Notes: generated from the sequence alone by a model not told the origin. Counted from the stretch's first letter, positions 46,338 to 57,941 are shown. The stretch is DNA of 64,000 nt from Plantago ovata (GCA_028274465.1 CM051455.1:69236985-69300984); one strand, 5' to 3'. Numbers and translations are program-made.

Positions 46338-48347
46338 TCAATTGAATGTACTTGATGATCCGAAATGGCTTGCAACATGCTTGCCATCTACCTCAATAGT
46401 GCAAGATCCCCTGTAGGTGTCGATCACAGAGCGCACCTTGGTCAAGAAAGCTCTTCCTAAAAGAACCACATCATTCATCCCACACCGCGATGCCGGCATC
46501 ACCACGAAATTGGTGTAAACAGTAGTGCCACCAATCCTCATTAACACATTCCGAACAACTCCTTCCGGCCTCACAAAGGATCCATCCGCCAATTGCACAA
46601 TGGCCTTGTGCTTCTCTATCTCTCCTAGACCACTCTTCTCAAACAGATTCATTGGCAGCACATTAGAGAATGCTCTCGTATCTAGTGTAGAACGGACATC
46701 ATCGAGACCACCTATCCCAACCTTAACATCAAAGCTATCAGGGATTTCTTCGGGATCTTCATTCTCCTCATCACTCACATCGAATCCCAGGCCCTTATCT
46801 TCCTCCTTGGCCAATGGAGGCTCACCTTGTGCACAACACTTGCACCTAGCAACCTTCTTTATGGTGATCTCCACAGGAAGGTCTCCTACCAAGGTTATCG
46901 AAATCGACATCTCCGTGTTACTGGGCCACTTCCCTTGCTCCCTACTTGCTCCACGGTCGATCAGCTCTTGCATCTTCTGGTGAGCAAGCCTAGTACTTGC
47001 TTCCAATTGATCAAGCCTACCCCTCATCTTCTCCGAGTCTTCTTCATACCTCTTCATAAACCCTTGGGTGTTATCAACCATCTTCTGTAGATTTTCCAAG
47101 AGAGCAGCTGACTTGGACTTAGGTGCTTCGGCTCTAGGAGTGGGGTTTTCACAATGATCATTACCGTAGTTGAGATTACTACGGTCTTGGTTAGGTCCAT
47201 AGGTTTTGTTCGGAGGGTCATAACCTTGGTTGCTTCGGAACCCCTTCTTCCAATATCCACCACGCGGATTCCTACCATCTTGCCCATAGATAGCCTCCTC
47301 ACGGACCCCAAATTCTGCAGCAAACAACTCTTCTCCTGCTTCTACCCAATAAACACCATCGTTTGCTAGTTCAGATCTACACATATGAGCCCCATGCCCA
47401 TAGTTCTTCCATATCGAACTCTTAAGAGCCTTCCTCATCTCATTTGCGAAGCCATCAAACCTATCCCCACTCACACCATTCAACTGCACCTCGGGTTTCG
47501 CTGGAACTTCAGTTCCACGCCTCGTGTTCATGCCCCTTGGATCCTTGAACTAAGACCCCTTCGCAAGCCTTTCAAAACACGCCCACACATCTTCGGCGGG
47601 CTCCTCCCAAATATTTCCACGATATTGGAATTCCACCACCTGTTGGCTCTCATATGCGAGCCCATTGTAGAAGTGCTGGACAAGATCAGAAACTTCCATC
47701 CCATGTGTGGGCACTTGTTCATGAGGTCTTTGAACCTCTCGAGAGCATTGTAGATGGTTTCATCATAGTCTTGCTTGAAACCACTGATTTGCGCCTTTAG
47801 GGCGGTAGTCAAAGTATGGGGAAAATATTTCTCCATAAAAGCAGAAAACATCTTAGCCCAGGTGTCGAGTGAATCAGCCTCCAGAGAGCCTAACCATGCC
47901 TTTGCTTTATCACCAAGTCCCATAGCAAAAACCTTCATCCTCAGCTCATCATCCGTGATTCCTGTTCCAGGCCTTGGGAGATTGTTAATGAAATCCTCAA
48001 TGTCATTCAAGAATCCCATAACATCCTCCCTAGCCAACCCGTAGAACTTTGGGAGCTGCTGGAACATGTGATTCTTAATCTCCAAATCACGAGTTGCAGC
48101 AGAAAGGACAATAGCCGGACCTCTCATCCGGTCCTGGTTGGGTTGATCCCATGATTTCAGAAGTGGGCGAGCCATCACAAAACCTTCCCAAGAATTAGAT
48201 TGCTTAAAAATATCCTACAGAGAATCAGAAAAATCTTCCTCAACTACTTCAGCTCAAGCACTATCTCGCTTCCTTTGATGATATACCCTATCAATCTCTG
48301 CAAATAGGTTCAACAAGAGGAATTCCACTAGATCTCGTGCTCCGCAT
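46338..48347 (-). pseudogene. Gyp6 gag-protease, broken
   Basis: The likely ATG is at 48347 (MRSTRSSG). The capsid core is clear (FYGLAREDVMGFLNDIEDF, VFAMGLGDKAKAWLGSL). The frame is broken near the start, again at CPH by one lost base, and by a TAG near 47545. The zinc knuckle has lost its first two cysteines through a small deletion (IWKNYGHGAHMC). The protease active site reads DTR in place of DTG (46674-46682, a G-to-A change), which should abolish catalysis. The linker region matches Gyp2 (GPNQDRS, NYGNDHCENP). Confidence 0.87.
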
Positions 48348-48460
48348 AAACTACCTGAAACGAATCAAGTGAGTATCAAGGGGAAACATACTAAACTACT
48401 AATTTCTGGAAATTGAATGCTGAAAATACAAATAAGCTAAAGAGTAAAAAGGAGTAAAAA

Positions 48461-48478
48461 TCCCCGGCAGTGGCGCCA
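48461..48478 (-). other. Gyp6 primer binding site, two mismatches
   Basis: The reverse strand reads TGGCGCCACTGCCGGGGA, differing from the tRNA-Asp site at two positions. Confidence 0.75.
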
Positions 48479-48481
48479 ATT

Positions 48482-49744
48482 TGATGAACGAGATTGTCAG
48501 ACTCGAACAATCAAATAAATTTGTTTTAGCCAAAGGGCAACTCACAACTACACAAAACACGTAGTGCAGAGGTAAGATGACCTCAAGTGTCGATCTCTAG
48601 GGACTTAACTAGTTTAACTACAATAACTACTATAAATTCAGTAAACAAATCTAACTTAACAATATATAATGAGAGCTGGTTATAGTATGCTCATTCTAAG
48701 CATCGGGTTATAATTATGCATAAAAGTGCAACACGTACTGCTTTACAAGTAATTTGAATTAACAAACACCAAAAGACAGATTTTTAGACATGTATTTTGA
48801 AAGCTTCCTATCTATACTAATATTGGCTAAGTTCAAGCAGTACTTGATAATTATAAATATTGAATCGATGATCTTGAATTGTCCTAGTGTTTCTAACACT
48901 TTTATACGAAGATATTTGGCTTAGTCGGATCAAAGAATCGAATAAAACAATTATACAAGTAAAAGACTCAGAAACTCAATCATGCACAATATGAACCCTA
49001 GCTATGAATTTACATACTATCACCAACTAGAAATTTAGCTACTCATATCAAAATCAAGATCAACAATAGCAATCATAGATGAAAACATAATTGAATTGAA
49101 AGATAGAGTATGAAAAAGGTGAGATACAAAGTTACCACCGAGGGTTGTCAATCTCCGGTGAATTGCTAAACTCACAAGTTTCTAGCAAGGTGAGATCAAA
49201 AGATGTCCAAATCTCTATCTTGGTGCTCCAAATTGCTAAGATAAAGTAGTTCTAAGAGAAAGAAAACACAGAACAAGCTCTAGGGTTTATGTCTGCAAAA
49301 TTATGATCTAAGATATGAAAATTCGCAACTTTACAAATTATATATATCAGCTGTCGGAACCTACCAGGCGGACCGCCGGACACCAGGCAGACCGCCTGAG
49401 ATGCCAAGCGGTGCGCCTGGCACGAGCAGAATTCTGCCCGTGCTTTTCTTCCTCCAAGTCTTCGATTTTTGGTCTTTGGCACGACTTTGAGCTCCAAAAC
49501 TTGGTCTTTTTGCCTAGAAACACGTCCCGGTACTCCTTGACACACCACGGGTGATCTTGTTGCGCCAAAACTTCAATGTTTCACCTTGATTCATATCTAA
49601 AAGTGCGATTTTCACCTAAATCCTGAAAATAAGAAAGAAAATGGAAACGTGACACTATTCTAACAAAATGCACTAAAATGCATACTAGAGGATAGCTAAA
49701 TTGGTGAAAAAGAACCGACTGATAGTGTAAAAACACTGGCGTCA
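48482..49744 (-). repeat. Gyp6 5' LTR
   Basis: This 1263-base LTR reads TGACGCCAGTG at the element start and CTCGTTCATCA at its end. A GC palindrome block of the CAGGCGGACCGCC type (about 49365-49430) lies next to TATATATA near 49340. It is a distant relative of the Gyp1-5 LTR. Confidence 0.88.
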
Positions 49745-50982
49745 CTTACTGATGGACAAGGAATCACTGAAAAAGTGATTTCTACAACAGTTCAGGGAAA
49801 GCAATTCATCCTGAAATGCATTGATTTGGCTAACATCTTTCAGATTCCAACTACTGGCTGGAGATGACGCCACTGAAGAAGAGATTGAAGCCTTCTACAG
49901 TGATGTCAGAAATGAAAGGATGAAGAAATGAGAGATTGCTCCTGTGACTTGGAATAAGTTCACTAAAAGAAAGAATCTCTGCTATTCACTTGGTCTAGTA
50001 GCACTGCTACTAATCTAAGTTCTAGACTCCCAAGTCGGAGGAATAGACCAAGTAGGCCTGAGAAGATGATCGTTGCTGATGCACATATATGAATTGAAAA
50101 CAAGACTGGCATCAACTGGACAAAATACATTTTCAACAGACTTGTTGACTGTGTTACAAAGTTCAAAGTCAAGGTTGAAGACAACACTGTCTCACCTATT
50201 TTCCCAGTGATGTATGGACTGAAAATCTGTTACATCCTTGAACATTACCAGATTCAGCTAAGAAACCCATTGTCGATTAAGAAATCGGTATGCAATGTGG
50301 GAAGATCTTTTTTCAAGCTGAATGGACCAAAGGTTGATGACAAACAGTCTAAGAAAGCAACAGCTGCAAATGTTGCTGAAACTGCTGCTGCTGATACTGC
50401 TGCGGTTGCAGACACTAATGCACCCAACAAAAGATCAAAGAAAAAGAGAAAAATTGATGATGATACTCAAACTGCAGCTTCATTTGCTGACCCTGTTCCT
50501 AAGAAGTCAAGGACAAAAACCACCTTCCCAAGGAAGAAAACAACGGCAAGAAAGTCTGTGCCGGTCGTCCATGATATTCAGGACGATGATACACCAGTGG
50601 TTGCTGAAAAGCAAACAACTGTAGTAGATGTTACAGAAGTGCTTGCTGAAGCCTCTGCAAATCCAATAAACTTGAATCCATCTACTGAAGAAAGACCACA
50701 AGGCAGTGGAAATGAAATTCCTGCCTTAGAAAGATTAGAAGATGTCTACATTGTAGATAATCTGGATGATACAACTCTGCAACCAGCAAGTGATATTGCC
50801 GCAGACCTCAGAAAGGCTGCACTTGCTGAAAATGTTGCCAACAAAGCAACAGAAGAAAAAGAGACAGTTGCTGAAACAACAACTGTTCAAGTCCAAGAGT
50901 TTGCTGAAACTCAACAAGAAACATCTTTCGACGACGCATCTCATGATGCTGAGAATGTAAGACCAAGTTCACCAATTACTTC
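49745..50982 (+). pseudogene. Cop2: copia ORF2 fragment
   Basis: This is homologous to Cop1 5430-6840: ITEKVISTTVQGKQFILK...FQIPTTG, then YGLKICYILEHYQIQLRNPLSIKKSVCNVG. It has basic stretches (KRSKKKRKIDDD) and an Ala/Glu-rich region ending SSPITS at the sLTR-b insertion. The frame is broken near 49855 and again before 50207, then open to the LTR. Amino acid differences from Cop1 are numerous, so Cop2 is an older or different subfamily member. Its left part lies beyond Gyp6, outside the window. Confidence 0.85.
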
Positions 50983-53405
50983 TGTTAGGAAACTTGTAAT
51001 TTTGATGAGCAATTAACCATGCTAAATTAAGAACAGTCAAGTAACTAGTACTCTTAAGGTCCATAGGTTTTTAGAATTTTAAAGGACATTGTAAAAGAGG
51101 AACGTTTGCTGATGACTTAGATAGGTGTTAGATAAGTTATTTCTTTGGTGGATGACGTACTTTAATTTCTGTGAAGAAATTAATTTATTGACACTTTAGC
51201 GTATGATGTATTTTATTTTATGAAAAGAAAATATCTTATTGATGCTTAGCTTTAATGAATCTTATTTTCTGAAAAGAAAATGACCTATTGAAGCAATTTG
51301 CTGAAGATATATTTTGTTTATTACAAACAAATTATTGAAGCAAATAAGAAACCGGTCAGAATCTTGAAGACTTTTGAAGATCTGAAGACTTGAAGACTTG
51401 AAGACTTGAAGATTGCTGAAGACTGGTAAGGCACGTGTTGCTCAGAAAGTGAAATTTTCAGCAACAACATTGCATAAGTGAAAATCTGAAAGACAGAGTA
51501 GGTTGTGCTTGCTGAAACTGAGAATAAACACTTGCTGATAAACATATGTGACCTCTTGCTGAATGTACTTGTTTCTGCGCTCCATTGTTACTGTTTGAAT
51601 TCTATTCAAAAGTGCATTTAATGCAAAGCTTACACGCGAAGGACATGAAGACTAGAAGACAAACAAAGGTTGCTGCTGAAAGTACAAAAGCAAGATAGTG
51701 ACATGTTAAGGAACAAAAGCCTTAGGCTTTGAAATTCAAACGGCTCCTTACTTGCACTATAAATAGAGGTCATCCGGCAAAGAGTTGAAGTGTCTCAACA
51801 ACGTGATCAAACTCTCACTTGTGCTTAAAATTCACAAACCTTCAAACACTCTTACTGCCATTGATCCGTTCCAAGACTTAGAGCTTGAAAAAGCTATTTG
51901 TGAAGAAGTAGAACAAACTCGACTAAGAAATTAGTTAAGTGTTCTTCCTTACGAACAAAAACAAGTCTTGACACCAGAAACAATCAAACTTGTTTACTAC
52001 AAAGTATTCCAAGTTGTGTTTCTTAGATTACTTGTTGTAACTGAATAAGTTATAATTAAGTTATCTCACCCCAAAACTCTCTAACTGAAAATACACCCTT
52101 TCAGGCGTGATATTCAGGGGGAACTTAATCGAGCAAGCTTTTGCTGATTAAAGTACCAAGTTTGGTGGAGAACAAGGTTGAGTTCTCTAGTTTAGGTTGG
52201 AGACGAAGCAAGTGTGCTTTGGTTTCTGTTGAATCGCTTTAGATAGGAGATTGTAAGGAACCTCAATCATATCTTAGTGGATTCAGTCCTAGAAAGGACA
52301 AAATGGATTAGTTGGGAGATTACGCCACTCTCAGATACCACTCTAAAAGCGTTTGTGTGATTTACTTACTGCATTTAGCTTTCAGCAAGTTATATCTGTT
52401 TGTACACAGTCACTCACATCACTTTGTTAGGGTTGAAATATGTCCAGTCCGCATGTACGAACTGGAGCGGTCTAAGAGCGCGACAAAGCATCATAGGCCG
52501 TCCCTCAAGGGGCACAACCACACCCAAGTATGTCACTAAGGTGTGGATCGACCAACATAGGGTCCGACCATCACTGGGAGGACAACCCTCAAAATAAGCT
52601 CCTCTCAAGGACAAAGCTGCCAGTGGGCTCGAGGAGACCTTACGCCAAGGTAACGCTCCTGGAGAGAAACTGAGCAGGACACTACTCGCATCACCCACGC
52701 ACAAGGAAGGCACGAGGACCCCGGAGCGACCAGCCATGGTTGCTCTCTTGGGCCAAGGCCCACGGACCTCCTTAATGGGCCTGGGCCGAGGAAGGCCTCA
52801 ATCCTAGCCGTACACGTGGCGTGATCCTACATGACCGAAAGCTGAAGGGTCTCAAGTATAAAAGGGCCTCATTTACTCCTCAACAGTAAGCATTAACTAC
52901 GTCACCCGAGCACCACTTTCACTACTCTTACTAGGGAAGCCTCACAACTCCCTACTCGTAAAGTCGCCTCTCCGGTCTGATACCTTACAGACCGGGTAAG
53001 AGACACTAACCCCCCCCTCTAGACTATTTCAGGTACGAGGAAGCTACAAGAAGGCTCATTTCCTACCTCAGAGGAACACTACAAGAAGAAGAACAAGAAA
53101 GACTTAGAATAGCGACTCATTGCGAACTTAGAAAGAAACACGAATTACCCTTCAACACACTTGCTGAAACACCTTACTTGCTGAAAAAGCACTTATTGTT
53201 TCAAAGACTTCCGCTCTCTGATTTTAAGTATCAGCAAACCAAGCTACTGTAAAGTAACTTATGCTTGCTGAGAAAGTTAAGTATCAGCAACCTCATTACT
53301 GAAAAGTAATAAGTACTTGCTGAGAAAGTTTTAAACGACAAAAGTTTGAAAAGACTATTCACCCCCCCCCCTCTAGTCTTTTCTTGTTGTTTAAAGGGAC
53401 CAACA
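50983..53405 (+). mobile_element. sLTR-b: copia LTR inserted in Cop2 ORF2, itself split by sLTR-c
   Basis: It begins TGTTAGGAAAC and ends GGGACCAACA. Without sLTR-c it is about 1685 bases, close to the Cop1 and Cop4 LTRs. The flanks are ACTTC and AGTTC (one mismatch) and the Cop2 ORF2 continues on both sides, so it is a solo LTR. The TATA box is at 51758-51765. Confidence 0.88.
52425..53157 (+). mobile_element. sLTR-c: solo LTR of an unidentified family
   Basis: The 733-base insert has ends TGTTAGGG and CTTCAACA and a perfect CACTT duplication (52420-52424 and 53158-53162). It contains a TATAAAAGG box near 52859 and a C-run (CCCCCCCTCTAGAC near 53010). It is richer in G+C than its surroundings and has no ORF of note. 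The strand is chosen from the TATA box. It shows no similarity to the other LTRs here, and I do not recognise the family. Confidence 0.82.
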
Positions 53406-53425
53406 AGTTCCATTGACAAAGTCCT
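53406..53425 (+). pseudogene. Cop2 ORF2 continuation (20 bases)
   Basis: AGTTCCATTGACAAAGTCCT matches Cop1 ORF2 around 6838-6853 (TCAATTGATAAAGTCC). It proves that Cop2 continues past sLTR-b up to the Cop3 insertion. Confidence 0.75.
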
Positions 53426-54933
53426 TGTTGGTCTCTTTAAACAACAAGAAAAGGCTAGAGAGGGGGGTCAATAGTCTTTTAAAACTTTCGTCGTTTAAAA
53501 ACTTTCTCAGCAAGTGCTTATTACTTTTCAATAATAAGTTTGCTAGTACTTAACTTTCTCAGCAAGTACTTGTTACTTTTCAGTAACGAGTTTACTGGTA
53601 CTTTAAAAACCGAGTGCGGAAGACTTTATACAATAAGTGCTTTCCAGAGAGTGCTAGTTTCAGCAAGTGAGCACAGTGACAGTGTACCATAAGTATAGCT
53701 TGCTGAAAAATAAATGTGGTAAAGTAAATCACACAAACACTTTTATAGTGGTATCTGAGAGTGGCGTAATCTCTCAACTAATCCACTTTGTCCTTTCTAG
53801 GACTGAATCCACAAAGATAAGATTGAGGTTCCTTACCAATCGTATCTATAATGATTCTTCAGAAACCAAAGCACACTTGCGTCGTTTCCAAACTAACTAG
53901 AGATGTAACCTTGTTCTCCACTAAACTTGGGACTTATCATCAGCAACACAATGCTTGATCAATTCCCCCTGAATTTCACGCCTGAAAAAGGGTGTTTATC
54001 AGTTAGAGAGGTTTGGGATGAGATGACTTGAGTATAACTTTTTCAGCTATAACAAATTATCTAAAGAAACACAACTTGTAATACTTTTCAGTAAGCAAGT
54101 TAAGTTGTTTCTGGTGTCAAGACTTGTTCTTGTTCAAAAGAAAGAACACTAAGCTGATTTCTTAGCTGTGAATGTTCTACTTCTTCACAAGTAGCTTTTG
54201 TTTCAAGCCTAAGTCTTGGAACGGATCAATAGGCAGTAAGAGAATAGAAGATTTAGTGTTTAAGCACAAGTGAGAATTTGATCACGTTGTTGACACACTT
54301 CAACTCTTTGCCAGATGACCTCTATTTATAGTGAATCAAGGGAGCCGTTTGAATTTCAAATTCTAAGGCTTTGCACCTTAAGATGTCGACACTATCTTGC
54401 TTTTGTACTTTCAGCAGCGTCCTTCATTTGTCTTCTAGTCTTCATGTTCTTCACTTTTGCATTTAATGTTCATTTGAATCGAATTCAAATGTGAACGTTG
54501 GAGCTAAAATGCAAGTACTTTCAGCAAGGAGGTCACATATGTTTTTCAGCAAGTGGTCAGTCTCAGTTTCAGCAAGCACAACCTACTCTGTCATATAGAT
54601 TTTCAGTTATGCGAGTTGTTGCTGAAAATCTCAATTTCTGAGCAACATGTACCTTTGTAGATACCTTTCTCAGAGTTCTTCTTAAGTCTCCAGTCTTCGA
54701 ATCTTCAAGTTTCTAAGCGGTTCTAGTGCTTCAATAGTTCATTTGTAAAAACAAAGTACATCATCAACAAACTAAAGCACCTAACTAGTACCTACACTAA
54801 GTCATCAGCAAACGTTCCTCTTTTACAATGTCCTTAAAATTCTAAATTCCTATGGTCCTTAAGAGTACTAGTTACTGGACTTTCCTTAATTTAGCATGGT
54901 TAATTGCTCATCAAAATTACAAGTTTCCTAACA
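53426..54933 (-). repeat. Cop3 3' LTR
   Basis: On the reverse strand it runs from TGTTAGGAAAC (54933) to CCAACA (53426). At 1508 bases it is about 140 shorter than the Cop1 and Cop4 LTRs and more diverged. The adjacent polypurine tract (reverse strand AAAAAGCGGGAAA, about 54936-54948) has a C interruption. Confidence 0.88.
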
Positions 54934-54948
54934 TATTTCCCGCTTTTT

Positions 54949-55192
54949 GATGTTAGCAATCCATGGCTAAATTAATTGTTACCCTTTTAGAGGTTTCTGA
55001 TGTTGAATAAATCAGTTGATTAATGCAAGCATACTTGAATAATAAAACAGTAAGCATAAGTAGTTTGCATAATCAAAAACCAATAAGAGTCAAAAGTTTA
55101 TTGCTGATAGTTACCTTTGAGTAAGTTTACAAGAAAACTCATAGATAACTAAAGTAATAAGCAAACAAAACAAACAAAGCTTTTACAAGGGA
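54949..55192 (-). other. Cop3 region between ORF2 and polypurine tract
   Basis: This is noncoding and homologous to 11533-11780 of Cop1. No feature beyond that is seen. Confidence 0.7.
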
Positions 55193-56279
55193 CTAAGCTA
55201 TTCCAGCAGAAGATTTTCTAGGAATCTCCCTTACACTCTGTTCAGCAAGAGCAGAGAATTCAACACAGTCCTTCTCGTAATCTTCAAGTAGCTTATGGAC
55301 TTCAAATTGAATAATCCTTGCATTCTTGCAGGCAGTATAGTGATGGTTTTCACCATTCATCTCTTTGTAGTGAATTACCCACAAGTGCATGCCCCAATTG
55401 CTAGCACGTAGAAGTTGAGTGTCTGAAATACCCTTGTAGGCATGAATCTTTCTTAACTAGAGAAGATCTTCTTCTTGATACTTGGTAGTGAAATAATACT
55501 CATAAGGAATCAAGACATACTTATTTTTGGACTTCTTGGTTAAAGGATCACTATAATAAGCAACATCTATCGGCTTGATTAAATCGGGCTCTTGTTTTAG
55601 CTTCTTGCCGATGGAAGTTCTTCTTACTAAGATCTCTAAGTTCAGCCATTTTGCAGCAATATTCCTTGGGTAGGGAGGAGGATCCCTTTCTTTTCTTGCA
55701 ACTTTTAATTCAATCCATGTGTCCATTTGATTCAGTACAGCAGTTGGAAAGAAATCATTGGCCAAAAGATCTTCCAGCTTTATGATCTAGAACCATGTAG
55801 GTTTCTGATCACATTCTGAGTTGTTTCGTCGTTGCTGGTCTTCGTATAATCGATGCCAGTGCCAATTGCAATGTTAGAAAGCCTTCTTTCTTCCTGTCTT
55901 TGCCTTCTTCTTCTTGACTTAGCATTTTCTTGATCTCTTGCTGAAGATCTAGAGTCAGAAGAGAAGTGTTTGGATTGGCCAGATGGAGTTAAGGCAGAAA
56001 TAGGCTTAGCTCTTATAGCTTGAGCTATTGTTTGGTCATCTTCATTCAGAGCTTGATGACTCTCAGTGATATAGTATTCTTGAGTTTCAGCAGAAGTTCT
56101 TCTCCTTTTTGGATTTGCTGAACTTCTCTCAGAATCTGTTTCAGCTCTTTTCTTAGAACTTTGCTCTGTTTCAGCAAGAGGTTCTCTGAGAGGTGGACCA
56201 GGCAGTATTAATGGCGCTTCAGCAGAAGAGGGATTGGTTGATCTGTCTCTTGAAGACATTCTTTTTCTATCTTCCCCCT
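55193..56279 (-). pseudogene. Cop3 ORF2, C-terminal half
   Basis: On the reverse strand it matches Cop1 8.9-11.5 kb without the solo LTR: RRRQRQEERRLSNIAIGTGIDYTKTSN, KLEDLLANDFFPTAVLNQM, AYYSDPLTKKSKNKYVLIPYEYYFTT and NWGMHLWVIHYKEMN. It shows the sequence that sLTR-a interrupts in Cop1. A frameshift occurs after NLHG (near 55785) and a TAG near 55456 replaces a Trp codon. It is cut by the Cop4 LTR at 56280. Confidence 0.85.
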
Positions 56280-57927
56280 TGTTAGGAAACTTGTAATTTT
56301 GATGAGCAATTAACCATGCTAAATTAAGGAAAGTCCAGTAATTAGTACTCTTAAGGTCCATAGGAATTTAGAATTTTAAGGACATTGTAAAAGAGGAACG
56401 TTTGCTGATGACTTAGTTAGGTGCTAGATAAGTATTTCTTTTGCGTATGATGTATTTTATTTTCTGAAAAGAAAATAACTTATTGATGCTTAGCTTATGA
56501 TGTATCTTATTTTCTGAAAAGAAAATAACCTATTGAAGCATTTGCTGAAGATATATTTTGTTTATTACAAACAAATTATTAAAGCAAATAGAAACCGCTC
56601 AGAATCTTGAAGACTTTTGAAGATCTGAAGACTTGAAGAATTTGAAGATCTGAAGACTAGAAGATTGCTGAAGACTGGTATCTACAAAGGCACGTGTTGC
56701 TCAGAAAGTGGAAAATTCAGCAACAGCATTGCATAAGTGAAAATCTGAAGGACAGAGTAGGTTGTGCTTGCTGAAACTGAGACTGACCACTTGCTGATGG
56801 AACATATGTGACCTCTTGCTGAATGTACGTGAATTTGCGCTCCAATGTTACTGTTTGAATTCTATTCAAATGTGCATTTAATGCAAAGCATGCACGCGGA
56901 GGACATGAAGACTAGAAGACAAACAAAGACGCTGCTGAAAGTACAAAAGCAAGATAGTGACATGTTAAGGAACAAAAGCCTTAGGATTTGAAATTCAAAC
57001 GGCTCCTTACTTGCACTATAAATAGAGGTCATCCGGCAAAGAGTTGAAGTGTGTCAACAACGTGATCAAACTCTCACTTGTGCTTAAAACTCACAAACCT
57101 TCAAACACTCTTACTGCCATTGATCCGTTCCAAGACTTAAAGCTTGAAAAAGCTACTTGTGAAGAAGTAGAACAAACTCGGCTAAGAAATTAGTTAAGTG
57201 TTCTTTCTTTCGAACAAGAACAAGTCTTGACACCAGAAACAATCAAACTTGTTTACTGCAAAGTATTCCAAGTTGTGTTTCTTAGATTACTTGTTGTAAC
57301 TGAATAAGTTATAATTAAGTCATCTCACCCCAAAACTCTCTAACTGAAAATACACCCTTTCAGGCGTGATATTTAGGGGGAACTTAATCGAGCATAGTTT
57401 TGCTGATTAAAAGTACCAAGTTTGGTGGAGAACAAGGTTGAGTTCTCTAGTTTAGGTTGGAGACAAAGCAAGTGCGCTTTAGTTTCTGTTGAATCGCTTT
57501 AGATAGGAGATTGTAAGGAACCTCAATCATATCTTAGTGGATTCAGTCCTAGAAAGGACGAAGTGGATTAGTTGAGAGATTACGCCACTCTCTGATACCA
57601 CTATAAAAGTGTTTGTGTGATTTACTTACTGTATTTAGCTTTCAGCAAATTATATCTGTCTGTACACAGTCACTCACTTCACTTGCTGAAACCTTTACTT
57701 ACTGAAAGAGCACTTATTGTATCAAAGAATTCCGCTCTCTGATTTTAAGTATCAGCAAACCAAGCTACTGTAAAGTAACTTACACTTGCTGAGAAAGTTA
57801 AGTATCAGCAAACTCATTACTGAAAAGTAATAAGTACTTGCTGAGAAAGTTTTAAACGACGAAAGTTTGAAAAGACTATTCACCCTCCCCCCCTCTAGTC
57901 TTTTCTTGTTGTTTAAAGGGACCAACA
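56280..57927 (+). repeat. Cop4 5' LTR
   Basis: This 1648-base LTR reads from TGTTAGGAAAC to GGGACCAACA, with TATAAATA at 57017-57024. It contains the U3 tandem units and 3'-end tandem hairpins described for Cop1. By hand I count 11 TGCTGA and 4 TCAGCA words in it. Confidence 0.93.
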
Positions 57928-57929
57928 AG

Positions 57930-57941
57930 TGGTATCAGAGT
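57930..57941 (+). other. Cop4 primer binding site (initiator tRNA-Met)
   Basis: TGGTATCAGAGT starts two bases after the LTR. The first 11 bases match the plant initiator tRNA-Met primer site; the twelfth is T instead of C. Confidence 0.85.

Larger units (their letters stand above)
44513..49744 (-). mobile_element. Gyp6: older, divergent gypsy relative, cut by Gyp1
   Basis: Reading leftward, it has a 5' LTR (48482-49744), a primer site, gag-protease, a palindromic leader, a predicted intron and ORF2, then is broken by Gyp1 at 44512; the rest is beyond the window. Its LTR is clearly diverged from the Gyp1-5 LTRs but keeps the TGATGAACG end, and its gag is of the same type as Gyp1. It sits in Cop2 ORF2 with an expected target copy CTTAC at 49745. 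Confidence 0.88.
53426..56279 (-). mobile_element. Cop3: copia element, reverse strand, cut by Cop4
   Basis: Reading leftward, it has the ORF2 C-terminal part, a polypurine tract and a 3' LTR. The element is inserted in Cop2 ORF2. Cop4 interrupts its ORF2 at 56280, so the rest lies beyond the window. Confidence 0.9.

Noticed and set aside
52414..52737. Reading frames inside sLTR-c as a gene
   Set aside because: They cross the LTR border and have no recognisable motif. The insert has clear LTR ends and a target duplication.
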